Assembly: GCF_037081715.1 (NCBI RefSeq)
Contig: NZ_JAZDDH010000001.1
Span: 124,001 to 188,000 of the forward strand
Length of the DNA stretch: 64,000 nt
Origin: Halalkalicoccus sp. CG83
Lineage (GTDB): Archaea > Halobacteriota > Halobacteria > Halobacteriales > Halalkalicoccaceae
Direction: 5' to 3'
Shown here: in pieces, positions 56,331 through 64,000 of the stretch
How positions within the stretch are numbered: position 1 is the first letter of the stretch
Layout: every line of letters begins with the position of its first letter
Position numbers and translations under genes: made by a program
The notes under the pieces: generated by a model
What the model was told of the DNA's origin: nothing
Databases searched by the model: none
The model's input: only the letters and a program-made list of their open reading frames with translations

Positions 56331-57164
56331 GACGGTCGGACTGATCCGGTCTGCGGGTGGGTTCGCCCCCGTCGACGTCGTCGGCGGTTCCGCCGTCCGG
56401 AGCTCCGTTGCGGGTTCTATCGTCATCCCCGGGCCCGTGACGATGGCGAGCTCCGCGAGCTGGAGCCGGACCCAGCCGAGCCACGGCACGCGGATCTCGG
56501 CGGTGCCGATCACCCATTCGGTCTTCACGGGACCGCTCAGCCCGCGGGCCTGGTCGTAGCGCTCGTTCGTCACCTCGTTGTCACCCTTGGTGATGAAGCC
56601 CTCGTTGGGCGCGGGGCAGTTCCTGAGCTCCTCGCAGTTCTCGGCGCTGCCCACGTGGTCCGGGTCAGCCTTGTCGTACCAGTTCTCCCCCTCGTCGACC
56701 CAGAAGTGTGCCCGGTGGATGATCGGCACCTGTCGGTCGCTGCCGTTGGGCTCGAAGACGATCACGTCGCCGGGGCCGTTGAACTTCTCGTAGCCCGTCT
56801 CGCTCCCGGTCTCGGCGGTGACGACGCCCGTGTCGGCGTGGGCGTCGTCGTTCACGAACCGGTCGTTGTCCGTGATGAAGACCAGGTCGTTGGCCTTCAT
56901 GTTCGGCTCCATGCTGCCGCTCTCAATGGCGACCATCGGCGGCCAGATGCCGCTGACCGAGAACAGCAACAGTCCCACCAGGAGCACCGCGCCGGCACTG
57001 ATGAGGAACTCGCGGAGGACCGCCGCGCCGCCGCGCTCGACCGTCCAGAACCAGCCCAGCCAGCCCCGAACCGTTCGGGGGCGCTCGCGTTCGTCCGTTC
57101 GTGTATCGCGTCGCGACGATCCGCCGTCGCCCGAGCGCGGCCGGTCGTCGCCGGAGGAACTCAT
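56328..57164 (-). CDS. Signal peptidase I (Sec11-type, S26 family)
   Basis: 278 aa from the ATG at 57164. A basic N-terminus, then one membrane helix (about 53-71, FLISAGAVLLVGLLLFSVSG) and the catalytic domain: AIESGSMEPNM with nucleophile Ser84, VPIIHRAHFW with the His that replaces Lys in archaeal/ER-type enzymes, and FITKGDNEVTNE with the conserved Asp. It cleaves Sec signal peptides at the outer membrane face. A haloarchaeal insertion (ENWYDKADPDHVGSAENCEELRNCPAPNEG) is present. The reading frame ends at 56328, but coding character continues in another frame. Confidence 0.9.
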   Translation of the reverse strand: MSSSGDDRPRSGDGGSSRRDTRTDERERPRTVRGWLGWFWTVERGGAAVLREFLISAGAVLLVGLLLFSVSGIWPPMVAIESGSMEPNMKANDLVFITDNDRFVNDDAHADTGVVTAETGSETGYEKFNGPGDVIVFEPNGSDRQVPIIHRAHFWVDEGENWYDKADPDHVGSAENCEELRNCPAPNEGFITKGDNEVTNERYDQARGLSGPVKTEWVIGTAEIRVPWLGWVRLQLAELAIVTGPGMTIEPATELRTAEPPTTSTGANPPADRISPTV

Positions 57165-57245
57165 TGGCGTCCATAGCGCGGGTTCGACTTTCAACCTTCT
57201 GGGTTTTCGGCACGCTTTTGACCGCACCCGCCGAAGGGTGGTGCC

Positions 57246-58763
57246 GTGTCGAGAACTACGGACGGGCGGATCGTCAGCGAACTCGCGGCCCGGGGCTACA
57301 ACGCCGACCGCGAGGCGATCACGCTGCTCGCCGGTGCGTCCGACCCCGACGCGGCGATCGAGCGCGCGGTCGAGGCCGCCCCGGCCGACGCGCTCAAACT
57401 CACCGGCGAGCACGTCCGGTCGCTGCTCGAGGCCGACTCCCGCGAGGACCTCCGGGACCCCTCCGTTTCGACTGGAGATCTACCGGACAGATCGGCCGAC
57501 GGCGGCGCAGTAGCTCCAGTCGAAACGACGGGGGAACGCGAGCCGACCGATCCGGACCGCCGGTGGATCGAGATCGCCGGCGACATTACCGGCCGAAGCA
57601 CCGGTACGGGGGAGTACGGCGACTTCGTCGACGTCTTCCGCGACCGCTACGAGCGACTCGCGGGGAAGCTCCGTCGCCGGGTGAACCACCGACCCGCGAG
57701 CGCCGTCCAGGGGATGACCGGCGGGAGCGATGCGGAGATGATCGGGATGGTCAACGACGTCCGATCGACCGCGAGCGGCCACTGGCTGGTCGAACTCGAG
57801 GACACCACCGGCGTCTTCCCCTGTCTCGTGTTGAAGGACCGCGACATCGCCCCGCTGGTCGAGGAGCTGGTCTACGACGAGGTGATCGCGGTCCGGGGCA
57901 CGCTCGCGGACGACGCGGGCATCCTGTTCACCGACGAGATCTTCTTCCCGGACGTCCCGCATACGTTCGAGCCCTCGACCGCCGATCGCCACGTCCAGGC
58001 CGCGCTGATCTCGGACGTCCACGTCGGCAGCCAGGAGTTCGCCGCCGACGCCTGGAGCCGCTTCGCCGACTGGCTCCACACCGCGGAGGCCCAGCACGTC
58101 GAGTACCTCCTGATCGCGGGCGACATGGTCGAGGGCGTCGGGATCTACCCCGATCAGGACGAGGAGCTCTCGATCGTCGACATCTACGAGCAGTACGAGG
58201 CGTTCGCCGAACACCTGAAGGAGGTACCCGGCGACCTCGAGATCGTGATGATCCCCGGCAACCACGACGCCGTTCGGCTCGCCGAGCCACAGCCGGGGTT
58301 CGACGAGGAGCTCCGGGGGATCATGAGCGCACACGATGCACGGATCACGGGCAACCCCTCGCTGGTGACGATCGAGGGCGTCTCCGTGCTCATGTACCAC
58401 GGGATGAGCCTCGACGAGATCATCGCCGAGCTCCCCGCGGAGAAGGCGAGCTACGACGAGCCCCACAAGGCGATGTACCAGCTGTTGAAGAAGCGCCACG
58501 TCGCGCCCAAGTACGGCGGGAAGCTGCGGGTCGCCCCCGAGGAACGCGACTACCTCGTCATCGACGAGGTGCCCGACGTCTTCCACACGGGCCACGTCCA
58601 CAAGCTCGGCTTCGGCACCTACCACAACGTGGTCTCGATCAACAGCGGCTGCTGGCAGGAGCAGACGGCGTTCCAGCGCAGCGTCAACATCGACCCCGAC
58701 GTGGGCTACGCGCCGATCGTCGACCTCGACACCCTCGAGGTCACGGCGAGGAAGTTCACCTGA
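57246..58763 (+). CDS. DNA polymerase D small subunit (DP1, exonuclease)
   Basis: 505 aa from GTG at 57246 (SRTTDGRIVSELAARGYNAD). An N-terminal helical domain (to ~65), a variable linker (~70-105), an OB fold (NDVRSTASGHWLVELEDTTGVFPCLVL) and a calcineurin-like phosphoesterase domain with all metal-site motifs: ISDVHVG (~253-259), IAGDMVEG, IPGNHDAVR, YHGMSLDE and TGHVHKLGFG. These give PolD its 3'-5' proofreading nuclease. Together with the large subunit, DP2, elsewhere, it is the main archaeal replicase. The variable linker DNA carries two ORBs. Confidence 0.95.
   Translation: MSRTTDGRIVSELAARGYNADREAITLLAGASDPDAAIERAVEAAPADALKLTGEHVRSLLEADSREDLRDPSVSTGDLPDRSADGGAVAPVETTGEREPTDPDRRWIEIAGDITGRSTGTGEYGDFVDVFRDRYERLAGKLRRRVNHRPASAVQGMTGGSDAEMIGMVNDVRSTASGHWLVELEDTTGVFPCLVLKDRDIAPLVEELVYDEVIAVRGTLADDAGILFTDEIFFPDVPHTFEPSTADRHVQAALISDVHVGSQEFAADAWSRFADWLHTAEAQHVEYLLIAGDMVEGVGIYPDQDEELSIVDIYEQYEAFAEHLKEVPGDLEIVMIPGNHDAVRLAEPQPGFDEELRGIMSAHDARITGNPSLVTIEGVSVLMYHGMSLDEIIAELPAEKASYDEPHKAMYQLLKKRHVAPKYGGKLRVAPEERDYLVIDEVPDVFHTGHVHKLGFGTYHNVVSINSGCWQEQTAFQRSVNIDPDVGYAPIVDLDTLEVTARKFT
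57454..57537. repeat. Divergent ORB pair inside the PolD small-subunit gene
   Basis: Minus strand at 57456-57477 reads CTCCAGTCGAAACGGAGGGG followed by TCC; plus strand at 57514-57533 reads CTCCAGTCGAAACGACGGGG followed by GAAC. The two share CTCCAGTCGAAACG and have G-strings facing outward, 36 nt apart, the same geometry as the core origin pair. They lie in the poorly conserved linker of the protein. Confidence 0.75.
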
Positions 58764-58887
58764 ACGCGAAACTCGTCCCCCTTCAAACGGACTCCTCCCA
58801 ATGAGTGGGAATGAATAGGATTATCTGCGCTCTATGGCTACCACGGTCTATGAGCATGACACGCACGGTCGAGGTCGAGGTGGACGC
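58764..58887 (+). promoter_or_regulatory. Spacer before aspartate kinase
   Basis: 124 nt. A small inverted repeat TCCCA-ATGAG-TGGGA (58797-58811) follows the PolD subunit gene. GATTATC near 58819-58825 and GAGGTCGAGGTGG just before the ATG at 58888 can serve as promoter element and SD. Confidence 0.4.
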
Positions 58888-60066
58888 ATGCGCGTCGTAG
58901 CGAAGTTCGGCGGCACCAGTCTGGGAAGCGGCGACCGGATCAACCGGGCGGCGGACTCGATCGCCGACGCGGTCGAGCAGGGCCACGAGATCGCCGTCGT
59001 CGCGAGCGCGATGGGTAACACCACCGACGACCTGCTCGGCGAGATCACCTTCGAGACCGACGAGGCCGACCGCGCGGAGATCGTCAGCATGGGCGAGCGC
59101 ACCTCCGTCCGGATGCTGAAGGCCGCGCTCGCCTCCCGCGGCGTGGAGGCGGCGTTCCTCGAACCCGGCAGCGAGGGGTGGCCGATCGTCACCGACGAGT
59201 ACGGCGAGGTCGACGTCGAGGAGACCCGACGCCGGGCACGCGAACTCGCAGACCGGCTCGACGGGGTCGTTCCCGTCATCACCGGCTTCCTCGCCGAGAC
59301 GGTCGACGGCACCGTCACGACGCTCGGACGTGGCGGCAGCGACACCACCGCGGTGATGCTCGGCAAGTACATGAGCGCCGACGAGGTCGTGATCGTCACC
59401 GACGTCGAGGGCGTGATGACCGGCGATCCCTCCGTCGTGGAGGGGGCGCGCAACGTCGCGAAGATCTCGGTCGACGAGCTTCGAAACCTCTCCTTCCGAG
59501 GCGCGGAGGTCGTCGCCCCGAGCGCGCTCTCCTATAAGGACGACCGCATGGACGTCAGAGTCGTCCACTACCAGCACGGCGACCTCCTCACCGGCGGAAC
59601 GAGCATCGAGGGGGAGTTCGACAACCTCGTCGACATGCGCGACCAGCCGCTCTCGTGTATCACCATCGCGGGACGTGCGATCCGCAACCGGCCGGGGATC
59701 CTCGCGGACCTCTCGACCCCGCTCGCGGCGGAGGGGATCAACCTCGACGCGGTCGCGAGCGGGATGGACTCGGTCACGTTCTACGTCGACACCGAGGCCG
59801 CCGAGGAGGCAGAAGCCATCCTCCACGAGTCGGTGATCGACGACGAGTCGCTCTCGAGCGTCACCCTCGAGGGCGACTTCGCCGTCGTTCGCGTGACCGG
59901 CGGCGACTTCCCCACCCAGTCGGGGATCGTCCAGGACGTCGTCGTGCCGCTGGCCGAACGGGGCGTCGCCGTTCACGACCTGATCACCAGCGCGACGAGC
60001 GTCGCCGTCTTCGTTCCGTGGGACGACCGCGAGCACACCCTCGAGACCATCCAGAGCGTCTTCTAA
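58888..60066 (+). CDS. Aspartate kinase
   Basis: 392 aa from the ATG at 58888 (MRVVAKFGGTSLGSGDRI). Phosphorylates aspartate, the first step to lysine, threonine and methionine. KFGGTSL (nucleotide/substrate site), VVASAMGNTTDDLL, MGERTSVRMLKAAL, ITGFLAETVDGTVTTLGRGGSDTTAVMLG and VYTDVEG-like VTDVEGVMTGDP are intact; two C-terminal ACT domains (about 265-390: IAGRAIRNRPGILADLSTPLAAEGINLDAV and RVTGGDFPTQSGIVQDVVVPLAERGV) point to allosteric feedback. Upstream in-frame ATG 58834 would add residues unlike the family. It converges on the phosphoesterase gene with a 4-nt overlap of ends. Confidence 0.93.
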   Translation: MRVVAKFGGTSLGSGDRINRAADSIADAVEQGHEIAVVASAMGNTTDDLLGEITFETDEADRAEIVSMGERTSVRMLKAALASRGVEAAFLEPGSEGWPIVTDEYGEVDVEETRRRARELADRLDGVVPVITGFLAETVDGTVTTLGRGGSDTTAVMLGKYMSADEVVIVTDVEGVMTGDPSVVEGARNVAKISVDELRNLSFRGAEVVAPSALSYKDDRMDVRVVHYQHGDLLTGGTSIEGEFDNLVDMRDQPLSCITIAGRAIRNRPGILADLSTPLAAEGINLDAVASGMDSVTFYVDTEAAEEAEAILHESVIDDESLSSVTLEGDFAVVRVTGGDFPTQSGIVQDVVVPLAERGVAVHDLITSATSVAVFVPWDDREHTLETIQSVF

Positions 60067-60722
60067 CGCCCCTCGTAGAGCCGGCTCGCGATCCGCCGCG
60101 GCAATCCCGCTTGACCGACGGCCTCGGCGACCGCGTCGACGTCGTACTCCACGCGGCGCTGCTCGATCTCGCCCGCGTCGAGATCCGCGACCGCGTACGC
60201 CGCCCGGGGGTCGCCGTCGCGGGGCTGGCCGACGCTTCCGGGGTTGCAGACGATCCCCTCCTCGAACGTCTCGTGTCCCTGGATATGGGTGTGTCCGAGC
60301 ACGAGCAGTTCCTCCTCTGCGAGCATGCTCGAGGCGAACTCCTCGGGGTAGGTGTAGTGGTCGGGGTCGTCGGGGTGGCCGTGGACGAGCTTCACCCGCC
60401 CGTCGAGCATCGTCCGCTCGTCGGGGAGCGAGGAGAGCCACTCCAACTGCTCCTCGTCGAGTTCCCGACGAGCGTGTTCGACCCCCGCGCGGGCCATCGA
60501 GTTGAACCGGAAGGCGGTGTCCTCGGCGACCGCACGGTCGTGGTTGCCCATCACGGTCGGGATCTCGCGTTCGCGGACGGCCTCGACGCACTCTCCGGGC
60601 CAGGGGTTGTAACCGACGACGTCGCCCGCACACGCCATCGCGTCGACCGGGGGCATGTCCTCGAGGACGGCTTCGAGCGCGATCCGGTTCGAGTGAACGT
60701 CGGAGACGAGACCAACGCGCAT
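60063..60722 (-). CDS. Metallophosphoesterase (YfcE/MJ0936-like)
   Basis: 219 aa. Calcineurin-like fold with all five motifs: GLVSDVHSN (~3-11), CAGDVVGYNPWPGEC, VMGNHDRAV, LVHGHPDD and LGHTHIQGH. The class comprises broad cyclic-nucleotide or phosphodiester hydrolases; the physiological substrate is unknown. It is in tail-to-tail overlap with the aspartate kinase gene and 31 nt downstream of purO on the same strand. Confidence 0.88.
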   Translation of the reverse strand: MRVGLVSDVHSNRIALEAVLEDMPPVDAMACAGDVVGYNPWPGECVEAVREREIPTVMGNHDRAVAEDTAFRFNSMARAGVEHARRELDEEQLEWLSSLPDERTMLDGRVKLVHGHPDDPDHYTYPEEFASSMLAEEELLVLGHTHIQGHETFEEGIVCNPGSVGQPRDGDPRAAYAVADLDAGEIEQRRVEYDVDAVAEAVGQAGLPRRIASRLYEGR

Positions 60723-60753
60723 ACCCCTCGTAGGGGGAACGGGTCCTTCAGTC

Positions 60754-61347
60754 CTATCGTGGCTGCGTTCGGTCCTCGCCGTTCTCGATCGCCCGCTCGA
60801 AGCCGCCGTCGACGCGGGCGACCCCCGCCGCGCAGACGGCGTGTTCGAACTCGCTCTCGTAGACCTCGCTCGCGGCCGTCTCCGCTCCGGTAGCGTCGAG
60901 TCCGAACGGCTCGGGCGAGTCGCGCTCGTAGGTCGCCACCAGCGTTGGCTCGGAAACGCGCTCGACCAGCAGGGCGTCCCGGCGGACGATACCTATGAGA
61001 GCGCCGTCGTCGTCCATCACGCCCGCGATCCGCGGCGTGTCGTAGTCGTCCTTCTCGTAGTCGAGCGCGAGCAGGCTCTCCGCGAGCGCGTCGCGCGCGG
61101 GGTAGCCCAGTTCGAGCTTCTCGGCTATGGGATCGACGTGCGAGCCGTTGCCGAGCACCGCTCCTCGATCCGTGAACCGTACGCAGTTGTACGAGACGTA
61201 GGGGTTGTCGGTCTCCTCCGCGTCGGCGGTGGGGACGACGGTGAGCCGGTCGTCCCGTTCGATCACCTGCCGGTTCGGAAACGAGCGCGAGGAGACGCGA
61301 TACGCGCTGACCTCGGGGCCGATCACGACGAAGCGTCCGACGTACAT
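60754..61347 (-). CDS. purO: Archaeal IMP cyclohydrolase PurO
   Basis: 197 aa from the ATG at 61347 ([26 protein letters not shown]); the extra upstream codons overlap the promoter. PurO closes the purine ring to IMP, the last step of de novo synthesis, replacing bacterial PurH in archaea. Characteristic segments: [64 protein letters not shown] and [12 protein letters not shown]. Length and motifs match the family. Confidence 0.92.
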   Translation of the reverse strand: MYVGRFVVIGPEVSAYRVSSRSFPNRQVIERDDRLTVVPTADAEETDNPYVSYNCVRFTDRGAVLGNGSHVDPIAEKLELGYPARDALAESLLALDYEKDDYDTPRIAGVMDDDGALIGIVRRDALLVERVSEPTLVATYERDSPEPFGLDATGAETAASEVYESEFEHAVCAAGVARVDGGFERAIENGEDRTQPR

Positions 61348-61477
61348 ACACGGGAGTGCATAGCTCGCGAGCAAGTAGATGTCGATCCATGCACGCCCTT
61401 CCAGAACACTGTGAGTCCGTATCGGGGCGGAGCGAACGCGCAACGCTTACAAACGCCGGGTGAGTAGGGAGGAGTAC

Positions 61478-61550
61478 AGTCCCATGGGGTAGTGGCCAAT
61501 CCTGAAGCCTTCTGGGGGCTTCGACACAGGTTCGAATCCTGTTGGGACTA
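61478..61550 (+). tRNA. tRNA-Gln (CTG)
   Basis: 73 nt folding as a full cloverleaf: acceptor AGTCCCA/TGGGACT, D-arm GGG...TCC, anticodon arm AAGCC-TTCTGGG-GGCTT with anticodon CTG (61512-61514), T-arm ACAGG-TTCGAAT-CCTGT, discriminator A at 61550. No intron and no encoded CCA. TTACAAACG at 61448-61456 is a TATA-like box about 25 nt upstream. Confidence 0.93.
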
Positions 61551-61833
61551 CTCGAACTTTTCCCGTCGTTGCCGAGAACAGCAGTAGCTTTGCCTCACTT
61601 CTGGTCGGCTACCGTACGATTCGACGATATCCTGAAGGAGGGATTCTTCGCCTGGGTTCGGACGGCTGGTGACGAGTTCCGGTATCGTACTGCGATATTC
61701 CGCTATGGGAAAGACGGTTATTCCCAGATTCAAACCGGATTTGACCCCCTCCACTGATCGAGTGCGGTAGTTCTCACGCCAGTCCTGTATTCGTCCGCCA
61801 TCCGTAGCGATCGCGCCGCTCTGATAGGAGTGG
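61551..61833. other. Intergenic region after the tRNA
   Basis: 283 nt of lower GC than the surroundings. Overlapping short ORFs exist on both strands (to about 61757), but neither has a start, codon pattern or similarity I can support. No repeat of the tRNA 3' end was seen nearby, so there is no direct sign of an integrated element inside this window. Confidence 0.4.
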
Positions 61834-62274
61834 ATGTCATCGGTAATGATCCCGCGAGAAAACTTATATCTAATTACATATTCTCTCGAGCATGGTATCG
61901 TACGGAACTGTTACTACTCAACCGATCTCACAGCAACGGCAGGTGACTCCGTGACGTGGCAGGAAGGCGTCTTTCTCGTTGGCGGCCTCTGCTCCGTCGT
62001 TATCCTCGCACCGACCCTCCGAAACGGTGATTCTCGCGTCCCGAGAACGACGAGTCTCCCGATCGCCATCCGGAGCATCATCTACACCCTGACGTTCTAT
62101 ACGCTCAATATGCCGTTCTCAGCCATTGGAGCTGCGCTTGGGACGGCAATGTGGGTGCTTATCTGTACGTTCCGGGCCCCCTCCGATCCCCCTGCCCCGT
62201 CTAGAGGCCGAACCTTCTGGCACGAGATCCGTTCCGCGTCGAGGGCAGTCCCGTTCTTGAGAGGAGTTCGATGA
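61834..62274 (+). CDS. Hypothetical membrane protein
   Basis: 146 aa with three hydrophobic stretches: GVFLVGGLCSVVILAP (~45-60), SIIYTLTFYTLNMPFSAIGAALGTAMWVLIC (~88-118, possibly two helices) and a basic, Ser/Pro-rich C-terminus. Base composition is noticeably less GC-rich and the protein less acidic than its neighbours. A TATA-like ACTTATATC (61862-61870) lies inside the first codons, so the real start may be GTG at 61951 (107 aa). No function is recognised; a recently acquired gene next to a tRNA is possible. Confidence 0.45.
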   Translation: MSSVMIPRENLYLITYSLEHGIVRNCYYSTDLTATAGDSVTWQEGVFLVGGLCSVVILAPTLRNGDSRVPRTTSLPIAIRSIIYTLTFYTLNMPFSAIGAALGTAMWVLICTFRAPSDPPAPSRGRTFWHEIRSASRAVPFLRGVR

Positions 62275-62350
62275 TGCTGTAGGATCGATACCCGGACGTT
62301 CACGTTCACCACTGATGCGAAGCAGAAACCGGCCGAGGGCAGAGCCGTAG

Positions 62351-63190
62351 CTACTCCGAGATCCCGTAGATGTCGCCGCTCCAGTCGCGTGCGGGCGTGT
62401 CGTAGACCGGCTGGTCCCGATCCCGTTCGTCGAGACGTTCGCGGTCGCTCTCCTCGAGCTCCCAGTCGAACAGCTCGAAGTTCTCGCGGACGTGCTCGGG
62501 CGAGGAGGACTTCGGCACCGTGACGACGTCGTTCTCGAGGGCCCACCGGAGGACGATCTGTGCGGGGGTCTTCCCGTACTCGTCGGCGAGTTCCCCGACG
62601 ACCTCGTCCTCGAAGACCTCCGCGCGGGCGAGCGGCGCGGCGGCCTCGACGACCACGTCCGTCTCCCGGCAGTACTCCACGAGCTCCGGGCGCTGGAACC
62701 AGGGGTGGAACTCGATCTGGTTGACCGCGATCGGGACGTTCGAGACGTGGTGGGCGGCGCTCAGCTGGTAGGCGCTGAAGTTCGAGACGCCCACGTTGCG
62801 GACCAGCCCCCGTTCGTGGAGCCGCTCCATCGCGTGGAGCGTCTCGCGAAGCGAGATCGCGGGGTTGGGCCAGTGGATCAGGTACAGGTCCAGGTAGTCG
62901 GTGCCGAGGCGATCGAGCGAGGCCTCGCACGCCTCGATGACGTCCTCGTAGCCCAGGTTCGAGGGGAGCACCTTCGAGGTGAGAAACAGCTCCTCGCGGT
63001 CGTGTTCGCCGAGCACGTCGCCGATCTCGCTCTCGTTCATGTATCCCTCGGCGGTGTCGACGTGGGTGTAGCCGGCCTCGAGGGCGGCACGGACGGCCTC
63101 CCGGACGGTGTCGCCCTCGATGTCCCAGGTGCCGACGCCCACGGCGGGCATCTCGTCTCCGCTCGGCAGTTCGACGGATGGTACGGTCAT
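62351..63190 (-). CDS. Aldo/keto reductase
   Basis: 279 aa from the ATG at 63190 (MTVPSVELPSGDEMPAVGVGTW). NAD(P)H-dependent reduction of aldehydes or ketones. Catalytic tetrad: Asp in HVDTAEGYMNE, with the active-site Tyr; Lys in TSKVLPSN; His in YLIHWPNP. Later, RNVGVSNFSAYQL, NQIEFHPWFQRPEL and VPKSSSPEHVREN (cofactor phosphate site) match the 2,5-diketo-gluconate reductase-like class. The substrate is unknown. Minus-strand GCTTAACTCTT around 63218-63228 is the likely TATA region. Confidence 0.92.
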   Translation of the reverse strand: MTVPSVELPSGDEMPAVGVGTWDIEGDTVREAVRAALEAGYTHVDTAEGYMNESEIGDVLGEHDREELFLTSKVLPSNLGYEDVIEACEASLDRLGTDYLDLYLIHWPNPAISLRETLHAMERLHERGLVRNVGVSNFSAYQLSAAHHVSNVPIAVNQIEFHPWFQRPELVEYCRETDVVVEAAAPLARAEVFEDEVVGELADEYGKTPAQIVLRWALENDVVTVPKSSSPEHVRENFELFDWELEESDRERLDERDRDQPVYDTPARDWSGDIYGISE

Positions 63191-63375
63191 GGAGTCCCGT
63201 AGATCGCCATCGTCGACGTGCTTAACTCTTGACGTCGGGATTCCAGTAGGACCGGCGTCGCTCGCGAGGGTCGCCCGGTCGCCGGTTCCGATCGCCGAGA
63301 GACCGTGTGTCGGACTCACGCGACAACGCGGACCGCGGAACCGTTATCCGCGTCGGGGCTCTCCTCTCAGAAGCT

Positions 63376-63570
63376 ATGGCGAAAGGCAAGGTCGACTTCT
63401 TCAACGACACTGGCGGCTACGGTTTCATCGAGACTGAGGACGCGGACGAGGACGTCTTCTTCCACATGGAGGACGTCGGCGGTCCGGACCTCGAGGAGGG
63501 ACAGGAAGTGGAGTTCGACATCGAACAGGCCCCCAAGGGCCCCCGGGCGACCAACGTCACCCGCCTCTGA
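63376..63570 (+). CDS. Cold shock protein (CspA family)
   Basis: 64 aa from the ATG at 63376 ([22 protein letters not shown]). The single cold-shock OB fold has RNP1 GGYGFIE and RNP2 DVFFHM, a DxLxEGQEVEF-like [10 protein letters not shown] strand and the GPRATNV end. It binds single-stranded nucleic acid and acts as RNA chaperone. The surface is very acidic, as expected for a halophile. GTTAT at about 63341 may be its TATA element. Confidence 0.95.
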   Translation: MAKGKVDFFNDTGGYGFIETEDADEDVFFHMEDVGGPDLEEGQEVEFDIEQAPKGPRATNVTRL

Positions 63571-63901
63571 GGCGCGACGGACCCCCGGCGAAGCACGTTC
63601 ACACGGATTTTTGGCGTCGATCGGACCGACGGAGCCGTCGCTATCGCGGTGGCTCCGGTCCGCCGTCGGGACCGGTCCCCAGGTTTGACTCCTCGCACCG
63701 GTTCGCCAACCCGGCATCGGAATCGGGACCCCGCTGTGGAGCCGTCACGCCGATCCGGCTCGCCGCGTTCCCCGTTCGGTGATCGTCCGTGGTGAGGACC
63801 GATCCCCGACGAACCTCTCAGTAGACGTGAAAAAACGGACGAACGTCACGTATACGAGGTTTTTTTAATCCACTCTAGTTACGAATACTAAGGAGGACGA
63901 A
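63571..63901. other. Intergenic region before the last gene
   Basis: 331 nt. The GGATTTTTGGCG stretch near 63605-63616 may end the cold-shock transcript. Near the right end, ACGAGGTTTTTTTAATCCACTC (split: T-rich core 63859-63868) and TAGTTACGAATACTAAGGAGG provide a TATA-like box and a strong SD (AAGGAGG, 63891-63897) for the next gene. The middle shows nothing recognisable. Confidence 0.45.
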
Positions 63902-64000
63902 ATGGGGACGATCATCGCCGAGGTACGGTTTTCGCACCCGCGGATGCATCTCCATCACACCATCTCCTCGCTCGAGGACGTAGTGCTTCGGCCCGACCTC
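63902..64000 (+). CDS. Bat-like HTH_10 regulator, 5' part
   Basis: 33 codons to the window edge: MGTIIAEVRFSHPRMHLHHT then ISSLEDVVLRPDL. This opening (MGTI.AE......L..T....D) is characteristic of the small haloarchaeal bacterio-opsin-activator-type HTH_10 regulators, whose DNA-binding domain is C-terminal and thus outside the window. It has a strong SD 5 nt upstream. The assignment rests on a short N-terminal match. Confidence 0.55.
   Translation, partial: MGTIIAEVRFSHPRMHLHHTISSLEDVVLRPDL

Noticed and set aside
61542-61757. Short ORFs overlapping the tRNA 3' end on both strands
   Set aside because: One begins at TTG inside the tRNA; neither has motifs, a promoter or typical codon bias.

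Overview
The window is from a halophilic archaeon (class Halobacteria). It is GC-rich, the predicted proteins are strongly acidic, many genes start 24-30 nt after a TATA-like box or overlap by ATGA/GTGA, and it carries haloarchaeal marker genes: HTH_10/Bat regulators, OapABC, an Orc1/Cdc6 initiator, PolD small subunit, PurO, and a cobalamin operon with ChlID and CobN. I see no rRNA, CRISPR array or intact insertion sequence. The first gene is cut at its 5' end and the last at its 3' end.

Layout. 0-6.2 kb: tail of a solute-binding-like protein, manganese catalase, FAD monooxygenase, alpha/beta hydrolase, and a Tat-exported internally duplicated beta-propeller. 6.3-18.8 kb: NAD-dependent DNA ligase, a two-gene ABC exporter, two small proteins, a 1763-aa multi-GAF/PAS Bat-type regulator, a small winged-helix protein and UvrC. 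18.8-43.1 kb: an SDR gene, then the cobalamin island. A long leftward operon (CbiT, L, F, G, H, H, ferredoxin, a LAGLIDADG-like protein, CbiX, DUF3209, PQQ propeller) diverges from a winged-helix regulator. Next come a thioredoxin-like ferredoxin with CbtA/CbtB, and ChlID diverging from CobN-CbiC-CbiE. A second CbiX-like protein and CobT-CbiA complete it. Together these make a cobalt uptake, cobalt insertion, corrin-ring methylation and amidation set. No CbiD or CbiJ is recognisable.

43.1-53.8 kb: UvrB, a SnoaL-like protein, TauE/SafE and polytopic membrane proteins, a methyltransferase, a split MgtE pair, conserved hypotheticals (including a 31-aa membrane peptide), then oapC-oapB-oapA. 53.8-54.47 kb is the replication origin (oriC1 type): two long inverted origin recognition boxes (ORBs) flank an AT-richer hairpin-bearing segment, and a third ORB abuts orc1. 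Downstream lie a signal peptidase with a frame-displaced tail, the PolD small subunit, aspartate kinase, a phosphoesterase, PurO, tRNA-Gln(CTG), a membrane protein, an aldo/keto reductase, a cold-shock protein and the start of a Bat-like regulator.

Main second-look items: (1) a family of 13-21 bp perfect or near-perfect palindromes with a three-base loop GAN/NTC, lying in frame in variable loops of UvrC, CbiL and CbiA; (2) extra ORB pairs away from the core origin, one inside the PolD small-subunit coding region; (3) a shared motif in four promoters of the cobalamin island; (4) a probable domesticated LAGLIDADG protein in the cobalamin operon; (5) Cys/His-rich appendages on several cobalt-pathway proteins.
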